This document shows, piece after piece, positions 10,137 to 20,645 of a stretch of DNA of 64,000 nucleotides (the first letter of the stretch is position 1; the number at the start of each line of letters is the position of its first letter). The stretch covers positions 1,285,001-1,349,000 of the forward strand of contig CAHIKZ030005499.1 in the NCBI GenBank assembly GCA_903632075.3, in the 5' to 3' direction. The translations under genes were made by a program, and so were the position numbers. The notes beneath the pieces are model-generated. The model saw only the letters and a program-made list of their open reading frames with translations. It searched no databases and had not been told where the DNA came from. This DNA comes from Acanthosepion pharaonis (Eukaryota; Mollusca; Cephalopoda; Sepiida; Sepiidae).

Positions 10137-10690
10137 CCTTTAAAACACCCGATAAGCCTGAAATCTACACAAGGTACGTCGATGACATTTTTGTTTTGAT
10201 AAAAGATAAAGATAAAATCGCTAACCTAAAATCAACTATAGGAAAAAAAACTCAACACTAAAATTCACATATGAACCCATGATCCCATTCCTTGACGTTG
10301 AGATAGATCTAAATTCCAACGAATTTACCAGTTACCTGTATAAAACAAACCCCAGTGAGAACTCTTTTCTTCTAATCTTTAAAAGCCAATGCACCAAAAG
10401 ATATAAAATAGAAGTTATAACAAACTTCTTAAATAGAGCATACCAAAATTCCTCTTCCCCAAAAATATTTATAAGCGAATTGAAACACATAAAACACTAG
10501 TCAACAATAATTTTCTCAACTACATTATTGATAAGCAAATAAATTATTCTTACAAAGAATACACAACACCAGTCATAAAAATACACCACCACAAAACATT
10601 AACATATTTTATTGTAACCATATGCACAATAATTATAAGCAAGATGAATTCACTATAAGAAAAATCATTAAACACCATATTTCTGCCATA
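10137..10690 (+). pseudogene. PLE reverse transcriptase, catalytic YVDD to thumb
   Basis: IYTRYVDDIFVLIKDKDKI (about 10163-10219) carries the catalytic YVDD box. The frame 10279-10500 contains IPFLDVEIDLN, a CTKRYKIEVI segment and NRAYQNSSS, typical of the PLE RT region after YVDD. Downstream, LVNNNFLNYIIDKQI and MHNNYKQDE are thumb and linker hallmarks of Neptune-type PLEs. Frame changes lie between these pieces. It continues the RT that is broken at 8907. Confidence 0.85.
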
Positions 10691-10699
10691 ACACCTTAA

Positions 10700-11117
10700 A
10701 TATGTGAAGTTTATAATATATTATAGAAAATGAAAGACTGCAAACATTGTTGTCACTAATCAAAATAACCCCACCAAATCTAAACTAGTGGTGACCAATA
10801 TAGTGTACCAATTTCAATGCTCAGTACAATACTGTGTTATTTGTCAAAAATCATTTACCTATATCATACACACAACTATCTCCTCAAGTAGACGTCTTAC
10901 ATGTCACCTCTCAAAGCAGAGTGCCATTAATAAACATTTATTAACCCATAATTTACAAGAACCCTTAAGGAAAATTCTGGTCAATAACACAAAAATTCTT
11001 TTCCAATTACATAGTCACAAACAACTTACTATTAGAGAAGCATTACTGATTAAATACTGTTCCCTGCTATCAATCTTACACTGTTTAGCAGTGGAGACAG
11101 TGTTAAACATTTTCTAA
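10700..11117 (+). pseudogene. PLE linker and GIY-YIG region, copy 1
   Basis: The frame 10788-11117 contains VTNIVYQFQCSVQYC, SSSRRLTCHLSKQSAINKHL and LTIREALLIKY. These correspond to the GIY-YIG endonuclease of PLEs, where an IVYxFxC start, an Arg-rich helix with a following His, and a late EA(L/I)LI segment are usual. The glycine-bearing YIG segment is degraded (SFTYIIHTT). The domain would nick target DNA in an active element. A second copy follows 642 bp downstream. Confidence 0.75.
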
Positions 11118-11348
11118 AAGTCATGTCCAGGTCAACCAATCGCACAGATGACTGCCAAAAAAGCATACACACTTCCACAAACTTCACACAGCTAAACTAC
11201 TATGTAGAAGATAACACATGGAAATTCACCACACTAAAAACAACATCCTTGATAATGACTATAGAGCTACTAGCCGAAAACACATGGGACAATAATAACT
11301 TAAGACAATTTTTTATATTATTTAACCCTTAATCGCCGATAAACATTA

Positions 11349-11740
11349 AAGTTTATAATATATATATAGAAAATGGAAGACCGAAAACCTGATCGTCACT
11401 AACCTTAATAACCCCATTAAATCTAAACTAGCCTTGACCAATATAGTGTACCAATTTCAATGCTCAGTACAAAACACTGTTACTTGTCAAAAACCAATTA
11501 ACTGTATCGGACACATCACTACCTCCACAAGTAGACGCCATACATGCCACCTCTCGAAGCAGAGTGCGATTAATAAAAATTCATTAACCCCAAATTTACA
11601 AGATTCGCGAAGAAAAATTCTAGTCGAATACACAAAATTTATTTTCAAATCACTTAGTCGTACATGTCTCTCTATTAGGGAATATTATTGATTAAATATC
11701 GGTCCCCTGCTATTAAGCTTACACCGTTTAGCAATGGAGA
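11349..11740 (+). pseudogene. PLE linker and GIY-YIG region, copy 2
   Basis: Direct repeat of 10707-11098 with an offset of 642 bp. It again reads MTNIVYQFQCSVQ and then a CIGHITTSTSRRHTCHLSKQ segment, so this copy keeps a YIG-like I-G pair that copy 1 has lost. Its frame ends soon after at 11691. The two copies have diverged by scattered substitutions, so the duplication is not recent, unless these are parts of two separate insertions. Confidence 0.75.
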
Positions 11741-11805
11741 TTTTTATTAGCCAATCTAGGCTTCTACTATAAAACAACAGAATTAACTTCTTACTAGTTT
11801 CGAAA

Positions 11806-12235
11806 AAGTATTGAACACCACAATATGCTTAGCATTAGGTAATGACAATGAACGCGTATTGAACACCTCAGAATGCTTAGCATTCAGTAAAGACAATGGC
11901 TGCGTATTGAACACCTCAAAATGCTTAGCATTCCATTAATGGCAATGAACGTGTATTGAACACCTAAATAGGCTTCGCATTCACTAAAAACCATGGCCGC
12001 GAATTGAAAACCTCAAAATGCTTAGCATTCAATAATGGCAATGAACGTGTATTGAACACCTCAAAAGGCTTAGCATTCAGTAAAGACAATGGGCGTGTAT
12101 TGAAAACTTCAAAATGCTTAGCATTCCAGTAATGGCAATGAACACGTATTGAACACCTAAATAGGCTTAGCATTCAGTAAAGACAATGCGCGCAAATTGA
12201 ACACCTCAAAATCCTCAGCATTCAGGAATGTCTCC
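11806..12235. repeat. 48-bp minisatellite
   Basis: Nine units begin with ATTGAACACC at 11810, 11858, 11906, 11955, 12003, 12051, 12099, 12148 and 12196. Two variants (CAGTAAAGACAATGG and CCAGTAATGGCAATGAAC) tend to alternate, giving a roughly 97-bp dimeric period. The reverse strand has a 69-aa open frame made only of a 16-residue repeat. Confidence 0.92.
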
Positions 12236-12954
12236 GTAGTCATTTATGCCACCAAATCTGTTAAGAAAACATCAAATTCAGCTACCTGATCTTTTTAATA
12301 AGTTTTTTTTGGTCACTACGTAATAATAATAACTTGTTTTTAAATTCTGTGTTGAAATAATTTTATTAATACATGGATTTTAATTTTAATTTTAATTTCC
12401 AGATGTTTCTTCATCTTTTTGTAGTTATATGGCACCTCGTTTTTATTCATTTAACATTTAATGTAAATTGGCTAAAAACGTAATAGAAAGCAAAAAAATA
12501 AAAAAAATAAAATGAAACAACTGAGAAAAATAATAAAATTTGACTAATAATTCAATTACTTCTCAGAATCTCATAACGGCTTAAGAGTATTGCTACTAAT
12601 TTAACAACCGAAGATGGATTGATCAGCCAAAAATGTTGTAATGAAAAAAATATCTAGATAGGGATAACACCTAAAATTGATGAATATGACACCGTATTCT
12701 AATTTTGCTTATTCTTTAACCCCTCAGTTTGTTTGCATGTACGTTACGCTCTGCTAATGACTTCATAAATAATGAAATAACCTAAAAAATAATGGACTAT
12801 TTTTATCACACGTAAAGAGGTAGTTTTTGGTTTCAGTGAAAATATGAAGCAAAGAAAGAAAGAAAAATAATAAAGAGTAGGCGATAACACTTTAATGTGT
12901 TTCACATATATTCCAGTGAAATGGGAAAATATATCAATTTTGAACGTTTTCTTC
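12236..12954. other. AT-rich, nothing recognised
   Basis: No repeat shared within the window and no coding signature on either strand. Confidence 0.4.
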
Positions 12955-14102
12955 TTTTTTCTCTTGTAATCATTTCACTCAACGCAAAGCGAATATGCCA
13001 CTAGGACCCAGATAAATTACAGTTAAATATATTCATTTCAACTATAAAATGGCGAAAACTTTCAGCCAATCAAATACTGCGCATAAATTCGTAAAGTCTA
13101 GGTACGAAAGAGGAGAGCTAATCAGAACAATTGCCATGAAAATAGTTATCAAAAACTGTGGAAGTTACGTGACGGCGGAGGGAAAATGAGTGAAGGCCAA
13201 GATGTCAGGTCAGAACCAATAACATTGCAGATTTTTCTTTTAAATTTATCTAGAATCTCTAAATACATAGCAGAAGAACCAGACGATATATAACAGCAAT
13301 ATTCAATGCATAGATGTATGATAGACTTACAAATGTGTAAGATAGATTATGTCGAGAAGGGAGCTGTCTAGAACGATACAGGGAATCCACTTTCCCAGCT
13401 GTAAAGCTAGCAACTAATTCAATATAACCTTTAAATCCGTAGATCAGTAGAAAACGTTAGCGTGAGATGCTGATGAACGACGAAAAAAGATCTCTGAAAC
13501 GGTTAAAAGAGAGCAGTTACGTTTTAGAGATGTTAAAATTAACATGTCATTTCTTGCCCCAGTTAACAACAGAAAGTAAGTCATTATTTAGATCAGCTGC
13601 CAATTTGACACTATCGAACCGATCAGACCTACCATAAAAACAGGAGTAAATAGTTGTGTCATCAGCATAGTTACCGTGATAACTGATGACATGAGGAAAG
13701 CCGTTGTTGAAAATTAGGAACAACGTAGTTCTAAAGATATAGCCCCGGTGGACACTTGCATTAATGCAAACAGATGTAGAAGAGTGGCCGTTCAAGACAA
13801 CAATAATTTCACGATTTAGATTGAGTCAGAAATACCATAAGCGTTCAACTAGTGAAGAAAACTAGCGTGCCAAAGCCTGTCAAATACCTTCACGAGCTTC
13901 AGCAATCTTTTCTAAACCTTCATAGGCTCTTAAAGAAATAACATTTAAAACATCAGCAGTTGACCTAGAAACGAAAGCCATATTGCTTGTCTGAAAGACG
14001 ACCTTAGGAGGTGATATGTTTAACCAATCCAGAGTTGATTAGAGTCTCTTGTACTTTTCCAAAATGACATAGAAGGTTAATAGTCAGATAGTTAAAGTGA
14101 TC

Positions 14103-14554
14103 CGGGTACGTGCCGTCGGTAATTTCTCAGGATAGGCAACTTGACCGGCACGTTAGTTTTCTTCCAGACTTGAAAGGTTATGGTATTTCTGGACGAATTT
14201 TTGATCTGACTCAATCTTTCTTATCAAATTGTGAAATTATTGTTGTCTTTAACGGCCACTCTTCTAGATCTTTTTGCCCTAATGCAAGCGTCCCTCGGGT
14301 CTCTATCATTTGACCTGCGTTTTAGCTGAAAAAGTTATTAGAAAAAAGATGTTTTGAAGCTTAGTTTTATTTTTGTTACCATCATTGATTGTAGTAAATC
14401 TACAAAAGAAAAAATATTTTGCATTTTATGCATGATAATAGTAACCTTCATAATTAGGTGCATATTGTGCCACAGAAAGAATCTGTAGATGCTGATCTAT
14501 TTTATTTAGGGTAGGCACTGCCTACCTTGCCTACCCTGACGGCACGTTCCTGGT
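14103..14554. mobile_element. 452-bp insertion with short TIRs and a 6-bp TSD
   Basis: Ends CGGGTACGTGCCGTC (left) and complement ACCAGGAACGTGCCGTC (right) form TIRs, followed by related GGTAGGCA-type bases. GTGATC flanks both sides (14097-14102, 14555-14560). Removing the insert and one GTGATC joins the LINE reading frame at its SD-x-x-NY-x-x-I segment without a shift. The insert contains a plus-strand LINE fragment. The superfamily is not recognised. Confidence 0.75.
14128..14316 (+). pseudogene. LINE-A RT fragment carried inside the insertion
   Basis: Reads HVSFLPDLKGYGISGRIF, then QSFLSNCEIIVVFNGHSS and a degraded INAGVPQGS-type segment. It is the same RT region as the surrounding minus-strand LINE (about 13790-13850) but in opposite orientation. 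It lies within the TIR-bounded insert, either captured by it or inserted into it. Confidence 0.8.
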
Positions 14555-14700
14555 GTGATCAGAGGGTTGTCTTGAGTTCTTAAAGAGTGGATCTACAGAA
14601 GAGGATTCCCAACAAGCTGGAAAGCGAGAAACAGCAAATCATTTATTGTAGAGTTTAGAAAGAACACAGGGCAATTCAGGATAGTTCTATCAGCGTGTGT

Positions 14701-14890
14701 CTAATATCAGGCCTCTGTTATTGTCATTCTGTTAGTGGGATATGGGCCATGCAGTAGGTTCTGGCCGGGCCTCTTGCTACGATATTGAAGTGTAAAGCTA
14801 TGGCTGTATATTCTGACAACCAATCTAGGTAGTTGACACAAATTATTGTTGTCGGTTTTTTTTTCTGTTATGATGTTCCCTCTTTAAATA
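14701..14890. other. No recognised feature
   Basis: No match to other parts of the window was seen. Confidence 0.3.
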
Positions 14891-14892
14891 TA

Positions 14893-15290
14893 CAGTCGTC
14901 CCTCGCCACTTCGCGCTTCGACTTTCGCAGCTTCACTCTATCGCGGTTTTGTATCTTTTCATTAAAATATCATATCGCGGTTCCACGCTGCTTCGCGGTT
15001 GACTGTGGTCTACTAAAGGGTTGGAAAAAAGTTCTTTCCCAAATCTCAGGAGCAGGGATACAGCCGATCCTTCAGTTAAGCGAAAGAATGAAAATATTAC
15101 AGCGCATGCTCGGTTGTCTGAGTCAATTGTACACACCTGTATTAAAATTACTGTAAGCATTCGAGTAAGAACATTTTTCCAGGCCTGTATTATTAAAAAA
15201 TCAGATGTGATGAAACCAAGGCAATCAGAACGTGCTGTTCCCTGATTGGCTATTGTGCTGTGGATCACTTGTCTGTGATGTGTTTAGCTG
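14893..15290. mobile_element. pogo/Tigger-like transposon end
   Basis: Begins CAGTCGTCCCTCGCCACTTC just after TA, matching the CAGTCGTCCCTC terminus shared by pogo-type elements, and is followed by repeated ATCGCGG/TTCGCGG motifs as in such ends. No matching right end or transposase is visible. The right limit is a guess. Confidence 0.55.
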
Positions 15291-15639
15291 TGCGTTGATA
15301 CAAAGGAGTCCGCAAGCAAAATTGTTCAGAAGATAGTAAGTTGACAACAAACCGAGGCAAGGTAATATTATTTGATTAAAATAAAGTCAAATTTTATTTT
15401 TGGCAACAGAACCAAAGCTACATACAAAGATATTTATGCAAATAGGATAATCGATTTCAAGGAGGTGCTGAAAAGAAAACATCAAATTATGCTTATTAGT
15501 CCATCCAAGGTATAAAGAATGTTTATGCAAATGATTTAGAGGAGCAGTAACCTTTGTTGTGCAGTACATCTCTTCATCACTTCATCATTGAAGAAGTTGC
15601 ATTATTTATCTAGGCTTACACTAACCTAAAATAATTAAA
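15291..15639. other. No recognised feature
   Basis: AT-rich with short duplicated phrases (TTTATGCAAATAGG / TTTATGCAAATGAT at about 15431 and 15522) that could be an old small duplication. Confidence 0.3.
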
Positions 15640-15925
15640 AACAGTTAAATGTACCCGTCTCTTCTACTCAAACAGCTTCTTCTCTCGCACTTCCCGTCTA
15701 TGGAGCTCCCTTCCTCTTGCTTGCTTCACTGATAACTATAATCTTCAAATATCCAAATGTCATGTCAATCGACATCTTCTGATACCTTGATTTTGTTCCC
15801 CGTCTTTCTTTGTATCCTCTCCCCAAACACGCCTCTTTACTCTTGTTCCCAATCTTCTGTAACCTCCTTGTGTGCTAGTGGCACTCCCGCCTTGCTTCGG
15901 GTGAATTGCTTAAAAAATATAACTT
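15640..15925 (+). pseudogene. LINE-A 3' end
   Basis: The plus strand encodes LFYSNSFFSRTSRLWSSLPL and NLQISKCHVNRHL, then a stop, then a 3' UTR ending GGCACTCCCGCCTTGC and an A-rich tail. The same end is found at 20885 (plus) and 26955 (minus). Severe 5' truncation is typical of LINE insertion. Confidence 0.8.
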
Positions 15926-17135
15926 CAAAAAAACTACAAGATAAAACATACATATCACTGCCTCTAATAATTATGTACACACAAACATGTATATGCACAA
16001 AAGATGAGAACCATCTACCATGTATTCAATTGTGAAGGCAGAATAACATATTTTCATTAAATCAAAACTCCCAAGTAAATTAAATTTCAGCATTAAATGA
16101 CCTATAACGTGTTATGTCATTAAACAAACAAATCAAATCATAAATCAGCTCCTCATCCAAGAACGCTGTACATTTTCTATAGGATAAGAAGAAAAAGCGA
16201 CAAATGTTAACTGAATGTCGAATACCGAAAATGTTAAGTATAAATCCAGCTTATAGTAAGACTTGACATATTGAAATTCTGGTGAATTTATTCGACGATG
16301 AGACAGATTCCTCTGGTCAAATTTTCCATAGCTTGACACCGAAAAATAGACGAATTAAAACGTTGATTGGTAGTTTCGCTTGCAAAATAATGAAATATAC
16401 CAGTAACGTAATCTCAAACAGGTAAGGCAGTAGAAAAAAGAAGATCCTGTTTTGTATACTTCATGCTTCTGTTGACAAACAATATGTCTGTGTCTTCGAA
16501 ATTGACAAAAAGGCAAGACAAGACTATCTCCAGCTGCATAGCAGGCGGACAAACAGAAGTATAGATTTTCAACAATTATTGCCCTCCAGGCAAGGGTATG
16601 AAAATACATTGGTTAACTTTAACGTCAAAACTCACATGAATAATTACTTTTAATCTGAGAATTTCTCAAAGATAAATTGTATTAAATTGTAGCTCGCCAA
16701 ACACATCGAATTAATTATTTGAAATTGCAGTGATAGTTGTTGGATGTTCTCTTTAGATCTTTGAGTTGCGCGAAGTATTTTGAGTCTACGTTCCTTTTTT
16801 TTTTTTTTTTTGTCTTGGTAACCATTTTGTTTTCTTTTAGCATCATCCATTAGTCTGCTTTTTTTTCTCTGATTATTTTTCTTTATTGCGTAATTAATGT
16901 TAGTGATGCAACTGCTTTCAATGGCGCAGCAACCTGAAATAAACGGATATTAGAGGTGGGCAGTATTCGTACTAAGCATTATGGGATTGTTATGAATCTC
17001 GACTAAATCCCAATTCTGTCTTGTTTGTTTTTTTTTTTTTTGTTTTTTTCTTTAATTATTCTTACATTGCGCGTTAGATTTAAACAAACTGAGAAAGATG
17101 AATGAAGACAATAAAGGACTAAAGAATCTATATAT
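15926..17135. other. No recognised feature (1.2 kb)
   Basis: Several short frames up to about 90 codons exist, but none shows a domain or a paralog in the window. Poly-T runs occur at about 16796 and 17028. Confidence 0.4.
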
Positions 17136-17312
17136 AAAATTCTGCGGCTTCCGCCCGTCCGTCTGTCACACCCTCGAAAATAGCCATACTGAAACAAATT
17201 TCTGATTTAGTTTCGTTTGTTTTGTTTTACGGCATACCAACCTCAATGGCTTATTTAATGCCGTCAAAATTTTTATTGCTCGTAATATGTTCTTTCGAAA
17301 ATCTATTTCTGG

Positions 17313-17810
17313 TGTTGGAGTTAGCTCCTCCTTAGCTCCTTAACCCTTTCAGCAGGGGTCTCTCTCCCCTGGCTATAAATACTCGCTGACCTTTCGCCTC
17401 TTCCTCTTTTGCCCTCAGGCCTTTGGGCTGCCACCTTCAGGTAAATCTCTTTCCTCGGGCTTCAGCCTTATACCACCTCGCAGATGTGAGCTCTCACAGA
17501 TACAGCGTTTCCCAAATTCTGGGAACACGCCAAGAACAATACACGTACGTACGAACACTCACCACAACACAAACACACATAATATTCACCACACAAACTC
17601 TATGCAATTGTCTATGTACTTGTAACTTGTACTTGTTATTAATACATATATTTGTTTACATATATTTATCTGTCTTGTTTGCTTTTCCTTGTTTTCTTTG
17701 GACTTAATTAAAGTTCAACTTTCTCATGTAGTTAGATCGGCTAGCAGGAAAATTTTAACCCACGTGTATTCTTATACTTATACTCAACATCACCGACACG
17801 GTCCGCTACA
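17313..17810 (+). mobile_element. Solo LTR, 498 bp, 4-bp TSD
   Basis: Starts TGTTGGAGTTAGCTCC and ends CGACACGGTCCGCTACA, i.e. TG...CA ends. CTGG occurs on both sides (17309-17312, 17811-17814), and the sequence left after removal matches a unit of the local tandem repeat. A promoter-like TATA box lies at 17374. No internal retroelement coding sequence is attached, so this is the product of LTR-LTR recombination. A rearranged relative is at 26432-26904. A 4- to 5-bp TSD is usual for Ty3-type LTR elements; the family is inferred. Confidence 0.88.
17374..17381 (+). promoter_or_regulatory. LTR TATA box
   Basis: TATAAATA in the context GGCTATAAATACTCG about 60 bp into the LTR. It is conserved in the second LTR copy (reverse strand, near 26839). 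Confidence 0.6.
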
Positions 17811-17920
17811 CTGGTAATATTTTTTCCTTCAAAAAATCTATTTCTGGTAACATTTTCCCTTCAAATATGTATCACTGGTATTTTTTTTCAAAAATGTATT
17901 GTTGATAATAATTTTTTACA

Positions 17921-18454
17921 AAGCGTATTAAAACCTGTTTACACTTTCATAGTGTTTTGACCACAGTTTAGAGTTAACTATTTGTCCATAGCTGGGAACG
18001 AAACAGATGCTACCATCTCAAAACCTCCTGATCAGAGGCCTTGCTGTTGGACGTAGTTTATCGTCATACCCAGGACGCGGATGTAGTTTATCGTCATACG
18101 GTAACAAATTTTTGTGAGAATTGCAAACAGGTAAGGGAGTACAAAGTACAGTTAGTTTTACTAGTGTAATTTTCATTAATTTTTCCAAAAAATTAATGAA
18201 AATTAAAAACAAATCGATTGGTTTGAGAAATTGAACGAAAAGTAGAGTTTGTAAATCTTGACAAAAAATATTAGCGATAATTGAAACAATACTAAATACT
18301 GTGGTGATTTCAACACGCGTCACCGTGTTGCAAAAGAAAAAAAAGTCTATAGTATGCCCAGTAAAAAAAAAAAGCGGTTCACGTTTATTCACATTAGAAG
18401 ACATTGATAAATATGTTTGGGAACATAGTGTTCATATAAAATCATAACCACTTA
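17921..18454. other. Mostly unrecognised; H3 fragment and small hairpin inside
   Basis: Two short copies of GTAGTTTATCGTCATAC (about 18052 and 18081) match the complement of GACGATAAACTACATCC in the H3 repeats at 23108. A near-perfect 18-bp stem with a 3-base loop lies at 18167-18206. Confidence 0.6.
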
Positions 18455-20023
18455 CACTACGTGCCAAATTATTATCGAGATAACTTTTTTTATAATATTT
18501 CAAAACCGTCCAATCAATTCACACAAAATTTTCACAGAATGTTGGCAACACTGAGCTGCGCATTCACTGAAATTTTTGTACTGATCTGCGCAATGGAAAC
18601 AAACTGACGCCATATTTGTTATCAGCACGGGGATTTGAGCGTGTCAAATTATTAGAAAGGTTTAATAAAATTCCCAGAATTGAGCAAACAAAACGTTTAT
18701 TAATGTTGAACGTGAATGTTTATGATCAAAAGAAGCTAATAAAATAATAACAGATACAAACAAAGGCACAGTTTTAAACAAATTAATAGGTAATGTGCTT
18801 TCCCTGTTTTGAAATTACTTGAAAAAGTCGACGATCCATAGAATTTGTTAATTGTAGGATGTCATGCTGCTGTAATGCCGCGAGATATGTCAAGAATTGC
18901 TTCCCACAACTCAGCGTTGCTCCTGAATTGTCGTCCGTTGGCGTACAGTCTTCGCTTCATGATGCTCCAAAGGTTTTCGATTGGGTTCAAATCTGGAGAA
19001 TTTGCTGGCTACTTCATTTTTCGAGGTCCATCGAAGCCTAACTGTTTTAAATATTCAGTAGTCTTGTGAGCAGCGTGTGAGGGAGCATTATCTTGCATAA
19101 AAAACAATGGCCCTTCTGAAGGCAACTCTTTGCCTTTTCATCCACGGTTCAAAATGCTCCTTCATAAATGCTACGTATGCATCAGCAGTCATTTTGACGC
19201 CATCTGGTACTCTCCATGGGCCCACTAATGTGTTTCCAATAATACCAACCCAGATCATTATGCCTCCATCGCCTTGTTGGCGTCTCAGACACTGATGGCG
19301 ATTTTGTCCGTTCATTACCCAGCCTTTGCACCATCTATCTGGCCCATCAAGTGTTGCTCAAGTTTCGTCTGTGAACAAAACTTTAGAGAAGTCAATCTTC
19401 ATATTGTCCTCGGCCCATTTCAATCGATTTTGAATATGATTTCTCGTCAAAAGAGACTTCGATACAGGTTTGACTGTTGTTGCTATTTCCCTCAGATACC
19501 GACACCGAGTACTTTTAGACACAGTAGGATCCCGAATACGACTGAAAAGCTCTTGACTGGAAAGTCCAGGGTTCTTCGTGGCCTCTCATTTAAGTCGTGA
19601 CATGAGACGACGTGAAATAACCCTCGGCTTGCCTTTATATGCCCTTTTGCGTACTTGTGTAGGGTCGGCGGTGAATTTTTCACTGTTTGATGACACTTCC
19701 CTATCATTTTAAAAATTTCTAGGGTAGATTTACTATTTGAGAGTTCTGAGGTAATAGTTTTCTTTTCAGCATCAATTAAACTGCTTTTACGGCCCATCTT
19801 TTCACTAAATTCTTATGTTTTTCTAATAATTTGGCACGCTCAAATCACTGTGCTGATAACAAATATGGCGCTAGTTTGTTTACATTCCGCAGATCAGTAC
19901 GAAAATTTCAGTAATTGTGCATCTTAGTGTTGCCAACATTGTGTGAAAATTTTGTGTAAATTGATTGGACGGTTTTTGAAATATTATAAAAAATTTATCT
20001 CGATAATAATTTGGCACGCAGTG
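18455..20023 (-). mobile_element. Tc1-like transposon with IR/DR ends, 1.57 kb
   Basis: TIRs of about 205 bp (18455-18661 and 19815-20023) lie next to TA on each side. Each TIR has an outer GTGCCAAATTATTATCGAG motif and an inner GTGTCAAATTATTAG-type motif about 180 bp apart, the IR/DR arrangement known from fish Tc1-like elements. The transposase frame between them is on the minus strand and is broken. Confidence 0.9.
18861..19797 (-). pseudogene. Tc1-like transposase, DD37E spacing, inactivated
   Basis: The minus strand starts with MGRKSSLIDAEKKTI and an HTH region, and continues through frame changes to LFTDET (first catalytic Asp, about 19365), a GGIMIWVGI block in the open frame 19315-19088, QDNAPSHAA (second Asp, about 19090) and SPDLNPIENLW (catalytic Glu, about 18975), ending near ELWEAILDI. 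Between the second Asp and the Glu there are 37 codons, not the 34 of classical Tc1. Disabling changes include TGA just after FTDET, a frameshift before QDN and TAG 27 codons after the second Asp. Length is close to that of a normal ~340-residue transposase once frames are joined. Confidence 0.88.
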
Positions 20024-20025
20024 TA

Positions 20026-20260
20026 TAATCTTGTTCCCTTCCCAAAAGGTTTTTCGAACACTGCTCTGATACAAGACCAGTTTTAACACTCTAACATCAG
20101 GTAGCAATCTAGTGTAGGGCTTCATAGTAATAGTACCAGACCACGGAAGCAACAGTCTAGTAAGAGGCCATAGACTTAACGGTATAGTCCTGAGTTTCAT
20201 TGGGAGAGTACAAGGTCCCTATCTTATCAGTCTAATTCTTGAGTACATTAATAATCTACA
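20026..20260. other. No recognised feature
   Basis: Spacer between the Tc1-like element and the mariner derivative. Confidence 0.3.
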
Positions 20261-20645
20261 GGGCGCCCAGTAAAAAAAAAGCAGTAAATTCAGAAAGAAA
20301 TATATTTAGCTAACATGATTCTTGCACAAACTGAATAGTTATCGTAAATGTTCGAAATGTTTGCTTGAATGTTCAACACAAAGTCCTAAGCGCGGTAAGC
20401 AGGAGGCAGTAGCTTTGGGGATAGTGTCAAGAGGAATTTCATTCCAAGTTTCAGTTAAGTTCCACTTCAATGTATCAATATTGACGATGTTACGACGACG
20501 GTTTCGCAAGTGAGTTAAGAGTATACTCCAGATACAGTAATCCATAGTATTCAGATCTGGGCTTTTAGAGAGCCACTGATGTGGACCTGTTAGAGCCGGT
20601 GTATTTTCTGGAAGAATAAATTTGATGCTTTTTTACTGGGTAACC
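20261..20645 (-). mobile_element. Mariner deletion derivative (~385 bp)
   Basis: Ends CCCAGTAAAAAAAAAGCA and, on the other strand, CCCAGTAAAAAAGCATC form short TIRs. The minus strand has the C-terminal part of a mariner transposase: WLSKSPDLNTMDYCIWSIL, which carries the third acidic residue, followed by an intact 68-codon stretch ending CVEHSSKHFEHLR. The N-terminal and central parts are missing. Confidence 0.75.

Larger units (their letters stand above)
8455..11745 (+). mobile_element. Penelope-like element (Neptune-type), decayed and interrupted
   Basis: Reading left to right, the plus strand carries RT motifs (8509-8907), a 1.2-kb inserted element, the rest of the RT (10137-10560), the PLE linker and a GIY-YIG-type region (10700-11117), then a second copy of the last part (11349-11740). 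Order and motifs match the RT then GIY-YIG architecture of endonuclease-bearing PLEs. An H1 flank and TA array precede it. All parts contain frameshifts and stops. Confidence 0.85.
12955..14700 (-). pseudogene. LINE-A/B reverse transcriptase to 3' end, interrupted
   Basis: On the minus strand, from high to low coordinate, it reads PCVLSKLYN (about 14680), then after the 14103-14554 insert HFGKVQETLINSG and LSDKQYGFRF, SRSTADVLNVISLRAYE (near 13960), NGHSSTSVCINASV, NYADDTTIYSCFYG (13547-13795) with the catalytic YADD box, then YFHGNCSD and VPRLYEF near 13100. This is the normal RT-to-C-terminus order of a jockey/CR1-like LINE. The sequence near 12955-13010 resembles the LINE 3' UTR seen at 36205 and 44955. 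There are many stops, and a deletion lies between the AYEGLE and NREI segments. Confidence 0.8.
17293..17920. repeat. ~30-bp degenerate tandem repeat, split by the LTR
   Basis: Units related to TTCAAAAAATCTATTTCTGG and TAACATTTT occur at about 17293 (interrupted after TTCTGG), 17829, 17857 and 17888. The first unit is completed on the far side of the solo LTR. Confidence 0.7.

Noticed and set aside
11964..12173. Minus-strand 69-aa repeat protein
   Set aside because: Product of the 48-bp minisatellite; no other coding evidence.
18167..18206. Bacterial-type terminator hairpin
   Set aside because: The stem is strong but AT-only in an animal genome, with no adjoining gene; treated as a simple palindrome.
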